A stretch of 64,000 bases of DNA from Allohahella marinimesophila. GTDB lineage: Bacteria > Pseudomonadota > Gammaproteobacteria > Pseudomonadales > Oleiphilaceae. The DNA lies in contig NZ_BAABBO010000001.1 in the NCBI RefSeq assembly GCF_039538005.1, positions 930,001-994,000 of the forward strand, written 5' to 3'. Shown piece by piece: positions 35,827 through 43,757 of this stretch; the stretch's first letter is position 1, and every line of letters starts with the position of its first letter. The notes beneath the pieces were generated by a model. It did no database searches. It saw only the letters and a list, made by a program, of their open reading frames with translations, and was not told the origin of the DNA. A program made the position numbers and the translations under genes.

Positions 35827-37539
35827 ATGAGCGAGAAAGTGACTGTATCGGCGACGGACGTGCAGCAGATCAAGGCGTCGGATCTCTTCATCCAGGCGCT
35901 CGAAAAAGAAGGCGTGAAATTCATTCTTGGCGTGCCTGGTGAAGAGAATCTTGACCTGCTCGAGTCGATTCGCAAGTCCACCATCGAACTCATTCTGGTT
36001 CGTCATGAACAGGCGGCTGCCTTCATGGCGGCTACCTTCGGTCGTCTGACCGGCCAGGTCGGCGTCTGCCTGTCGACACTTGGGCCAGGCGCAACCAATC
36101 TCGTGACCGGCGCCGCCTACGCCAAGCTGGGGGCCATGCCGATGCTGATGATTACCGGACAGAAACCGGTGAAAAAGTCCAAACAGGGCCTGTTCCAGAT
36201 CATCGATACCGTCGGCATGATGATGCCTTTGACCAAGTTCACCCATCAGTTGATCAACGCCAATAACATACCGGCGAGGATCAGGGAGGCGTTCCGGCTG
36301 GCTGAAGATGAGCGGCCTGGCCCTGTTCATTTGGAACTGCCGGAAGATATTGCGAAGGAGCTGCCTGATCGCGATGTGCATATCTTCGAGCGCAGCTTCG
36401 TCAGGCGTCCATCGGCGAGTAGCGCAAGCATCGAAGAAGCGGTCAGGCTGATCGCCGAGAGCCGACACCCGCTTGTACTCATTGGCGCCGGGGCAAATAG
36501 AAAGAGAGTATCCGAGGCTCTGCAGAGCTTTATCGAATCATCTGGCTTCTATTTCTTTGATACGCAGATGGGGAAGGGTGTCGTGGACGAACGCCACGCG
36601 CATTTCCTGGGCACAGCGGCGCTCTCGAGCGGGGACTACGTCCACTGTGCCATTGATTACGCCGACCTGATTATCAATGTCGGCCATGATGTCGTGGAAA
36701 AACCACCGTTCTTCATGGAGCCTGGCGGCAAGAAAGTCATTCACATCAACTTCAGCCCAGCAGATGTTCATCGTGTCTATTTTCCTCAGGTCGAGGTCGT
36801 TGGTGATATCGCCAACGCTCTGCAGGATCTGGAACGAGCGCTGGCCGCAGCTCGGGTAAATCAGTCTCATGACATCCAGCACGATCTGGAATATTTCGAG
36901 AAGGTTAAAGTCGAAGTCGAGCGTCAGATCATGGAGCGCAGCGACTCTGAGGCCTTTCCGGTCCTACCACAGCGCCTGGTCGCCGATGTGCGCAAGGTAA
37001 TGCCTGATGATGGCGTGATTGCGCTCGACAACGGCATGTACAAGATCTGGTTCGCAAGGAACTACAAAGCCCACAAGGCGAACACAGTGCTGCTCGACAA
37101 CGCACTCGCGAGCATGGGCGCCGGCCTGCCGAGTGCCATGATGGCAGCCTATCTCTACCCACAAACCCCTGTGCTGGCCATCTGTGGTGATGGCGGCTTC
37201 ATGATGAATAGCCAGGAGATGGAGACGGCCGTGCGCATGAAACTCAATCTGGTCGTGCTCATCGTCAATGACGCCGCCTATGGCATGATCAAGTGGAAGC
37301 AGTCACAGGAAGGCTTCGAAGACTTTGGCCTGAGCTTCGGTAATCCTGACTTCGTGAAATACGCTGAGGCCTATGGTGCTGCCGGTCACCGTGTTGAAGC
37401 CGCGGGTGATATCGTTTCACTGCTCGAGCACTGCTTCAAGGCCGGCGGTGTTCATATCGTCGATGTGCCAATCGATTACTCTGAAAATACCCGAGTGTTC
37501 ACCAACGAGCTGTCTGAACGAATCTGTCTTCTCGCATGA
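35827..37539 (+). CDS. Acetolactate synthase large subunit, orphan
   Basis: This 570-residue ThDP-dependent enzyme has the activating Glu in VRHEQAAAFMAATFGR, GPGATNLVTGAAYA, and the ThDP/Mg site GDGGFMMNSQEMETAVR through NDAAYGMIKWKQ. It condenses two pyruvates to 2-acetolactate, for branched-chain amino acids or acetoin. No regulatory small subunit (ilvN) or ilvC lies beside it, and no acetolactate decarboxylase, so its route is uncertain. Its size and tail are closer to catabolic AlsS-type enzymes than to IlvB. It is the first gene of a likely pair with the photolyase gene 37 bases downstream. Confidence 0.85.
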   Translation: MSEKVTVSATDVQQIKASDLFIQALEKEGVKFILGVPGEENLDLLESIRKSTIELILVRHEQAAAFMAATFGRLTGQVGVCLSTLGPGATNLVTGAAYAKLGAMPMLMITGQKPVKKSKQGLFQIIDTVGMMMPLTKFTHQLINANNIPARIREAFRLAEDERPGPVHLELPEDIAKELPDRDVHIFERSFVRRPSASSASIEEAVRLIAESRHPLVLIGAGANRKRVSEALQSFIESSGFYFFDTQMGKGVVDERHAHFLGTAALSSGDYVHCAIDYADLIINVGHDVVEKPPFFMEPGGKKVIHINFSPADVHRVYFPQVEVVGDIANALQDLERALAAARVNQSHDIQHDLEYFEKVKVEVERQIMERSDSEAFPVLPQRLVADVRKVMPDDGVIALDNGMYKIWFARNYKAHKANTVLLDNALASMGAGLPSAMMAAYLYPQTPVLAICGDGGFMMNSQEMETAVRMKLNLVVLIVNDAAYGMIKWKQSQEGFEDFGLSFGNPDFVKYAEAYGAAGHRVEAAGDIVSLLEHCFKAGGVHIVDVPIDYSENTRVFTNELSERICLLA

Positions 37540-37576
37540 TGTACTCGTTCAGCTGCCGGCGCTACTGGAAGCCCTG

Positions 37577-38944
37577 ATGATTACCGGCCTTTTTCTGTTC
37601 CAGAACGACCTCCGACTGGAAGATAACCCGGCCTTGCAGCGAATGGCGCGCGAGGTCGATCATCTCTTCTGTGTCTACCTCATCAATGCTTCGCTGTTCA
37701 GCCATACCGAGCTGCAACTGCGCCGCATCGGCTACCATCGCTGGCGCTTTTTGCTGGAGTCACTGTACGCGCTTGATTCTTCACTGTGGTCGCTTGGCCA
37801 GGAGCTTCACGTGTTTTACGGTCAGCCCCGCCGGCTGCTGCCACAAGTTCTGGCGGCTACTGGCAGCACCACGCTTGGGCTCAGCGCCCACCCAGGCCCC
37901 TATGAAAACGATACTATCGAAGCGACGAGACAGTATTTTCCGGACCTGACCCTTGTTGAAGAGTTTGGCAGTACGCTGTTCGAACCAGAACAGCTACCAT
38001 TCGAACTGCCTGACATGCCCGATGGTTTTACGCCTTTCAGAAAACTTGTCGAAGGGCGCAAGCCACGCCGACAGACGACGCTGGGGAAGCTGCCAGCTGC
38101 TGGTGGGGTCGAGAGCCTCAGAAGTCTGGTGCCCCTGCGAGTGGTTCAGGCTGACGATGGCAGTCTGCTACTCAGACGTAGCCTTTCAGATGACAGTCCT
38201 CCAGACATTCCACAGCTGCACAAGCCTGAAGTATTGGCTGGACTGGAGGCGCCTGTTGCCGAACTGTCAGCGCGACTCAGAGGCGGGGCAGGTGCTGGCC
38301 TCGAGCAGTTGAACTACTACACGCTACAGAGCAGGCTGATCAGTCGTTATAAAGAGACGAGAAATGATCTCGATGGTTGGGATTTTTCATCAAAGCTGTC
38401 GCCCTGGCTGGCTGCCGGCTGCTTGTCGCCAGTTCAGGTGGCCGAGGCCGTTTTCAGGTATGAGGCAGCCCATGGCAGCAATGAGTCGACCTACTGGCTG
38501 TATTTCGAGTTGCTGTGGCGGGAGTATTATCAATGGCTGCTGTATAAATATGGCAAGCGCCTGTTCACGAAGAAGGGCATACAGCAGAAGCGCAAACTCA
38601 CGACCTTCTATCCACAGGCGTTCAAGTCCTGGTGTGAAGGCAGCACTGAATGGCCCATCGTCAACGCGGCCATGCGGCAGCTGAAACTGACTGGCTGGAT
38701 GTCCAACCGTGCCCGCCAACTGGTCGCCAGCTGTCTGGTAAACGAATTACAGGTGGACTGGCGCTATGGCGCTGCCTGGTTCGAGCAGTGGCTTGTCGAT
38801 TACGATGTCGCGAGTAACTGGGGCAACTGGCAGTATCTCGCCGGGGTCGGCACCGATCCACGGGGGCAGCGACGTTTCAATCTGCAAGAACAGGCTGAGC
38901 GCTACGATCCGGATGGCAGCTTTGCCGATCGCTGGAAACAATGA
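37577..38944 (+). CDS. Cryptochrome-DASH/photolyase family flavoprotein
   Basis: The protein of about 455 residues has an N-terminal alpha/beta photolyase domain (FLFQNDLRLEDNPAL) and a C-terminal FAD domain with YKETRNDLDGWDFSSKLSPW, LGNWQYLAG-like NWGNWQYLAGVGTDPRG and the adenine-facing TGWMSNRARQLVAS. The DPRGQRRFN and NNxxW-type context point to the CRY-DASH branch, whose members repair single-stranded or looped cyclobutane dimers or sense blue light. The ATG at 37577 is used; an earlier in-frame start would lie inside the synthase gene. The linkage to acetolactate synthase is unexplained. Confidence 0.88.
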   Translation: MITGLFLFQNDLRLEDNPALQRMAREVDHLFCVYLINASLFSHTELQLRRIGYHRWRFLLESLYALDSSLWSLGQELHVFYGQPRRLLPQVLAATGSTTLGLSAHPGPYENDTIEATRQYFPDLTLVEEFGSTLFEPEQLPFELPDMPDGFTPFRKLVEGRKPRRQTTLGKLPAAGGVESLRSLVPLRVVQADDGSLLLRRSLSDDSPPDIPQLHKPEVLAGLEAPVAELSARLRGGAGAGLEQLNYYTLQSRLISRYKETRNDLDGWDFSSKLSPWLAAGCLSPVQVAEAVFRYEAAHGSNESTYWLYFELLWREYYQWLLYKYGKRLFTKKGIQQKRKLTTFYPQAFKSWCEGSTEWPIVNAAMRQLKLTGWMSNRARQLVASCLVNELQVDWRYGAAWFEQWLVDYDVASNWGNWQYLAGVGTDPRGQRRFNLQEQAERYDPDGSFADRWKQ

Positions 38945-38979
38945 CTTGTATGAAGACCGGACGAACCAGGGGGCAGTGA

Positions 38980-39056
38980 TGGTGGGCCTGGCAGGACTCG
39001 AACCTGCAACCAATGGCTTCGAAGGCCACTACTCTATCCAATTGAGCTACAGACCC
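38980..39056 (-). tRNA. tRNA-Arg (anticodon TCG)
   Basis: On the minus strand the cloverleaf has acceptor GGGTCTG/CAGGCCC (one T-G pair), D-arm AGCTCAATTGGAT-AGAGT, anticodon TCG in CTTCGAA, T-arm GGTTCGAGTCC and encoded CCA. The gene is 77 bases and reads CGA codons. It is convergent with the photolyase gene. Confidence 0.96.
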
Positions 39057-39108
39057 TGAAAAGGCACTACCGACAAAAACTGGTAGCACACCCTCTTGGG
39101 CAGCGTGG

Positions 39109-39136
39109 ATTGTAACAGACTTCAAATTTATGGCAA
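39109..39136 (-). promoter_or_regulatory. Promoter of tRNA-Arg(TCG)
   Basis: On the minus strand TTGCCA (39131-39136) and TACAAT (39109-39114) are separated by 16 bases. The expected start near 39102 gives a leader of about 46 bases to the tRNA. Confidence 0.55.
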
Positions 39137-39267
39137 TCGCCGATGCATCTGAATATCTGGCATATTTCAGCGCCGGTGGCCGTGGAGAGCGGCGATCAGT
39201 ATTCAGCACTGGCATTTCTTGCTAGTCTAGGGACCTTGCCGCCGTCTCGATCCGGAATGCCCGTTTT

Positions 39268-41568
39268 ATGCTAGAGCCGTTGAATACCCTCAGAGAAATA
39301 TTCCAGGTGGCAGCCGATCTGGACGAGCCGGGTCAGCTCCTTGAACTGATCGTTTCCCGGGTTCGTCTGGCACTGAAGGCTGAAGTCTGCAGTATCTATT
39401 TGCTTGATGCGGTCGAGGACTGTTTCGTTCTCAAGGCGACCGAGGGTCTCGACAAGAGCGCTATCAATCAGGTGCGTCTGCCACGTGGTGAAGGGCTGGT
39501 GGGCTATATCGCCGAGCACCAGGCGCTGCTCAATGTCGAACGCGCGTCGACTCATCCAAATTTCGTATTCTTCCCGCAGACTGGCGAACAGGCTTTCGAG
39601 TCCTTTCTTGGCACCCCCATCGTCCATTTCCGCAAGTTGATCGGGGTGTTGACCATCCAGAAGCATGCTGCCGAGAAGTTCACGCTCGAGCAGGAGGCCT
39701 TTGCAATCACCATCGCGGCTCAGTTGGCTGGCCCGCTAGATCAGTCGCTGGACAATGGCGACCTTCATCTGCGTGATGAGCGTGTTCCGGACGTTAACAT
39801 CCGCTTTCGTGGCGTCAAGGGTGCCAGCGGTCTGGCAATGGGCAAGGCACTCTGGGTCAAGCGCAAGCACACGCTTGCAGGAATTGTAGATACCAGACTG
39901 GCCGACGTGTCCGCCGACCGTGATGCCGACCGTGATGCCGAGATACAGCGCTTCAGAGTGGCGCTGTCTGCCGCCAAGGAAGACCTGAAAGAACAGAAAG
40001 AGCGCATGCGCGGTAATCTGCCCAAAGATGTGCTGGCGCTCTATGGCATGTACAGAATGATTCTCGAAGACCGTAGCCTGGCCGACGAAATCGAAACCTA
40101 TATCAAGGCTGGCTGGACGGCGGCGACTGCCCTGCGCAAGACGGTGAAGAATCACGCTCGCGCTTTCGAAACCATGGAAGACGATTACCTCAAGGCGAAA
40201 GCCGAGGATATCCTTCATATAGGTCAGCGCGTATATGCCCAGTTACGGGGGGAAGAAGATGATATCGCAGCCGTCAGCGGCCCTACCATTCTGGTCGGTG
40301 CCGATCTCAGCATAAGCGACATTGCCGAATTTCCGACACAGCATCTTGCCGGTATCGTCTGTACCAAAGGCTCAGCACTCTCTCACCTTGCCATATTGGC
40401 CAACGCCCTTGGAGTACCTGCCGTACTCGGTGTGGGTGAGCTCGATCCAAACCGGATCGACAAGGCGGAAACCATTCTTGACGGCTATCGTGCCATCGTC
40501 ATCTTCAAGCCGGTTGAACAGTTACAGCGCGAGTATCGCAAGCTTCTGACCCAGGAGTCGGCGTTACTCAAGGGTCTGGATGCCCTGCGGGATCTGCCAG
40601 CTGAAACGCCAGACGGCACGGCCATCACGCTTCTGGCGAATACCGGCTTGCTGGCCGACATCACGCCGGGCCTCTCCAGGGGTGCGCAGGGCATCGGGCT
40701 GTATCGTTCCGAAATCCCTTTCATGATGCATGAATCCTTCCCCTCGGAAGGCGAGCAGGTGGACATCTACCGGCCGGTGCTGGAGGCCTACCATCCCAAG
40801 CCTGTCTGCATGCGCACACTGGATATCGGTGGCGACAAGAATCTGCCGTATTTTGTCTTTACCGAAGACAATCCCTTCCTGGGTTGGCGAGGTATTCGCT
40901 TCACTCTGGATAATTCGAGCATTTTTCTTTCCCAGATCAGGGCGATGTTACGCGCTAATATCGGCTTGAATAATCTCAGTCTGCTGCTGCCGATGATCAG
41001 CCGGCTCGATGAAGTGCTCGAGTTCAAGCAGTTGCTGACAGAAGCTGTGCTGCAACTTGAAAGCGAAGGATATGAGATCGTCCTGCCAAGACTCGGTATC
41101 ATGATCGAAGTACCATCTGCCATGCTGATTCTCGATCAACTGGCGGAACATATTGACTTTATTTCCATTGGCAGCAACGATTTTACGCAGTATCTGCTGG
41201 CCGTCGACCGGAATAACGTCAAGGTCTCGCAGCTCTATAGCTGGTTCCAGCCAGCAGTGCTGCGTGGGCTAAAGTCAGTGGTCACTCAGGCCAAGGCGCT
41301 GGGGCTGCCGACAAGCCTCTGCGGCGAAATGGCTGCCGATCCCGCAGCCGTTATTCTGCTCATGGGCATGGGTATAGACCAGCTGAGCATGTCGGCCTAT
41401 ACCTTGCCCAAAACGAAGTGGGTCATCAGAAGTATTCCGCAGTCAGTCGCCGTCTCGGTGTGGAATGAAGTGCAGTTGATGAAGACGGAGTCCGCCATTC
41501 GTCAGCGCTTGACCGAGGTGCTGGAGCAACATGGGCTTGGTGGTTTGATAAGAGCTGGCGCGCATTAG
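39268..41568 (+). CDS. ptsP: Nitrogen PTS enzyme I (PtsP)
   Basis: The 766-residue protein starts with a GAF domain (about 1-160), followed by the three enzyme I regions: the N-terminal HPr-binding part, the swivelling domain with phospho-His in KGSALSHLAILA, and the PEP-binding barrel (RTLDIGGDKNLPY, GSNDFTQYLLAVDR, SLCGEMAADP). It phosphorylates NPr from PEP in the nitrogen PTS, a regulatory relay that responds to glutamine and 2-oxoglutarate through GAF. rppH, its usual upstream partner, is absent here. The start ATG at 39268 follows a short upstream region without an obvious promoter. Confidence 0.95.
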   Translation: MLEPLNTLREIFQVAADLDEPGQLLELIVSRVRLALKAEVCSIYLLDAVEDCFVLKATEGLDKSAINQVRLPRGEGLVGYIAEHQALLNVERASTHPNFVFFPQTGEQAFESFLGTPIVHFRKLIGVLTIQKHAAEKFTLEQEAFAITIAAQLAGPLDQSLDNGDLHLRDERVPDVNIRFRGVKGASGLAMGKALWVKRKHTLAGIVDTRLADVSADRDADRDAEIQRFRVALSAAKEDLKEQKERMRGNLPKDVLALYGMYRMILEDRSLADEIETYIKAGWTAATALRKTVKNHARAFETMEDDYLKAKAEDILHIGQRVYAQLRGEEDDIAAVSGPTILVGADLSISDIAEFPTQHLAGIVCTKGSALSHLAILANALGVPAVLGVGELDPNRIDKAETILDGYRAIVIFKPVEQLQREYRKLLTQESALLKGLDALRDLPAETPDGTAITLLANTGLLADITPGLSRGAQGIGLYRSEIPFMMHESFPSEGEQVDIYRPVLEAYHPKPVCMRTLDIGGDKNLPYFVFTEDNPFLGWRGIRFTLDNSSIFLSQIRAMLRANIGLNNLSLLLPMISRLDEVLEFKQLLTEAVLQLESEGYEIVLPRLGIMIEVPSAMLILDQLAEHIDFISIGSNDFTQYLLAVDRNNVKVSQLYSWFQPAVLRGLKSVVTQAKALGLPTSLCGEMAADPAAVILLMGMGIDQLSMSAYTLPKTKWVIRSIPQSVAVSVWNEVQLMKTESAIRQRLTEVLEQHGLGGLIRAGAH

Positions 41569-41621
41569 GAAGTTCTGGTATCGCTGATCGCGATACCGTC
41601 TATAAAAAAAATAATCAAATA

Positions 41622-43052
41622 GTGAGTACAAGTGTGAACGATACCGCTGCCGTCCCTGATTGGCGCGAGTACAGACTTGCGCAAATCAAGCGCAGGCTCA
41701 ATCTGGTCTATGCTGCAGTGCTGATGTTCTTCATCATCTACAGCATACTGGACTATCTACTTTTCCCTGCACGCGTGGCGGCGGTGACCGTTTCACTTCG
41801 TCTGCTGGTAGTCACGCCGTGCATGCTACTGGTGCTGTGGGCGCATCATCGCGACTGGCCATACAACAGGTTCCTCACAGTCTATGCGGGCAGCTATCTG
41901 GCCGCCGGACTCAGTGTCGTCGCCGTGATTACCATCAGTCACTTGAACGCGGTGCCGGTGCCTTATGACGGACTGTTTCTCGCACTGGCTTTCGGTTACT
42001 ACCTGATTGCACTGCCAGTGCTTCTCGCCAGTCTCATCTCCTTCGGGTATACCCTGGTATATCTTGCACTGGCCTGGGCCTATGATTTTGCGCATATTTC
42101 CTGGCTTCTGGAAGCCTACTTCCTGCTCAGCGCCAATATTCTCGGGGTCATTGGTGCCATTCTGCTGGAGCGCTCCGAGCGGCAGAACTTTCGTCAACTC
42201 TGCTATATCGAGTCAGCGCGAAAGCGGGCAGTGCAGGACAACCGCAGCAAGACCAGGTTTCTGGCCTCGGCCAGTCATGACTTGCGCCAGCCACTAGGTG
42301 CCATACAGCTGTTACTGAGTGGTTTAGGTGATCAGGTAAGGGCCCTCCCTGAGGCGCGGCCTGTTCAGCAGAGCTCACGGGCCCAGGGCGAGCCTCCAAG
42401 CCCCAACGTCGAAGAATTGTTGATGATCGTGCAGCATCTGAAATTATCGAGCGACCTGCTACAGAGACAATTACGCTCGTTTCTTGATCTCAGCAGCCTG
42501 GAGCTTGGTGTCATCAGCCCCGCGCTGCAGCGGTTTGGTCTGAACGATGTCCTCCGCGGGCTGGAAGCTGAGTTTCCCACTTTTCTCTTTAGTGTTGAAG
42601 ACGGGGATGTCGACCGGCCTGATATCGTACTTGCCTCAGACCGAAGTCTGTTCGAAAGAATCTGCAGCAATCTGATGGATAACGCCGTCAAGCATGCCCG
42701 AGCGACGCGTCATGAACTGACCGTGCGCTTGCCGAAACAAGCGGGGGACAGCCTGGTGCTTGCCATATGTGACAATGGTACCGGGTTGAGTAAGGAGTTG
42801 ATTGCCCATATCAACGACCCACCCGAAGATCGGAGCGAGTTCTTTGCAAACGCAAAAGGCACCGGTCTGGGACTGGTCACTGCCACCGAGCTGGCCCGGC
42901 TGCTCGGCATGCAGATTCGCGCCAGCCGTATCATGGCCTCGAGCGGGCCTGAGACGAGTGGCATCGAGCGTCGTGGAGGTACCCAGCTGATTATCGAAGT
43001 GCCTTCGGACCTGTTCGATGACGGCTGCGAACTTGAAAAACAAATCGCCTGA
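41622..43052 (+). CDS. Membrane sensor histidine kinase
   Basis: The 476-residue protein has about six membrane helices (residues 25-185) without a large periplasmic domain, then a HisKA segment with phospho-accepting His219 in SASHDLRQPLGAI. An HATPase domain follows with N-box NLMDNAVKHA, G1 DNGTGL and G2 KGTGLGL. The SHDLRQP type of H-box is common in hybrid kinases, but no receiver domain is present. It starts with a GTG at 41622. It meets the response regulator gene head-on, with 3 bases between the stops, so the two likely form one signalling system though read from opposite strands. The signal is unknown; a membrane-embedded sensor suggests a membrane property. Confidence 0.88.
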   Translation: MSTSVNDTAAVPDWREYRLAQIKRRLNLVYAAVLMFFIIYSILDYLLFPARVAAVTVSLRLLVVTPCMLLVLWAHHRDWPYNRFLTVYAGSYLAAGLSVVAVITISHLNAVPVPYDGLFLALAFGYYLIALPVLLASLISFGYTLVYLALAWAYDFAHISWLLEAYFLLSANILGVIGAILLERSERQNFRQLCYIESARKRAVQDNRSKTRFLASASHDLRQPLGAIQLLLSGLGDQVRALPEARPVQQSSRAQGEPPSPNVEELLMIVQHLKLSSDLLQRQLRSFLDLSSLELGVISPALQRFGLNDVLRGLEAEFPTFLFSVEDGDVDRPDIVLASDRSLFERICSNLMDNAVKHARATRHELTVRLPKQAGDSLVLAICDNGTGLSKELIAHINDPPEDRSEFFANAKGTGLGLVTATELARLLGMQIRASRIMASSGPETSGIERRGGTQLIIEVPSDLFDDGCELEKQIA

Positions 43053-43055
43053 GCG

Positions 43056-43757
43056 TCAGCTATCGTTGTGCCCGAGGAGACCTAACTGAAAACCACGCCT
43101 TACACATTCAGTACGATTGTGAGCCTCCAGCTTGCTGAAGAGCGCCTTGAGATGGCTCTTCACGGTATCTTCCTGGCACTGCAATATGCTCGCGATACGC
43201 TTGTTCGGAAGACCTCGAGCCAATAGTCCCAGAACCTCTATTTGCCTTGGTGTGAGACTCGGTATGGCCTCGTCCAACTGAACCGTCGCTTCCACCCCGG
43301 TCGCCCGTGAGTAGTTCGACGGCGTGACGATCTTGTTCGACAACACGTCACACAGCGCCTGATCGACTTCTGCCAGGGGTGCAGATTTACTGATGAAACC
43401 ATTCGCGCCGGCGCTGATAGCCATGGTGACATCACTGGGTGAGTCGTTGGCCGACAGAATGACCACCGGCAGGTCCGGTTGATGTCGCTGAAGGTGAGCG
43501 AGTAATTCGTGGCCGTTGCCGTCGGGCAACACCATGTCCAGCAGCAGCAAATTGAAGCCTGGCTGGCGCTGAAGCCGAGCGGAAGCAGCCTGCAGTGAAT
43601 CGGCATACTCGAAGCGCAGGGGTCCGTGCTGGCTTCGCACCAGACTGTCCTTCATGGCGTTCAGGGCCAGGGCCAGACCCTGGCTATAAATCGGATGGTC
43701 GTCAACTGACAGTACGCTCAGCATTGGTGTCATGTCGGTCTCCATACTGGCTGACAT
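43056..43757 (-). CDS. LuxR-type response regulator
   Basis: The 233-residue protein has a receiver domain with acidic pocket SVDDHP, phospho-Asp74 in LLLLDMVLPDG and Lys124 in FISKSAP, then a LuxR/NarL helix-turn-helix (LTPRQIEVLGLLARGLPNKRIAS through DTVKSHLKALFSKL). It should bind DNA as a dimer when phosphorylated, probably by the convergent histidine kinase. Its ATG overlaps the plsB stop by one base (TGATG), so it is likely translated from the plsB mRNA by coupling. Further ATGs at codons 5, 9 and 12 are possible starts. Confidence 0.9.
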   Translation of the reverse strand: MSASMETDMTPMLSVLSVDDHPIYSQGLALALNAMKDSLVRSQHGPLRFEYADSLQAASARLQRQPGFNLLLLDMVLPDGNGHELLAHLQRHQPDLPVVILSANDSPSDVTMAISAGANGFISKSAPLAEVDQALCDVLSNKIVTPSNYSRATGVEATVQLDEAIPSLTPRQIEVLGLLARGLPNKRIASILQCQEDTVKSHLKALFSKLEAHNRTECVRRGFQLGLLGHNDS

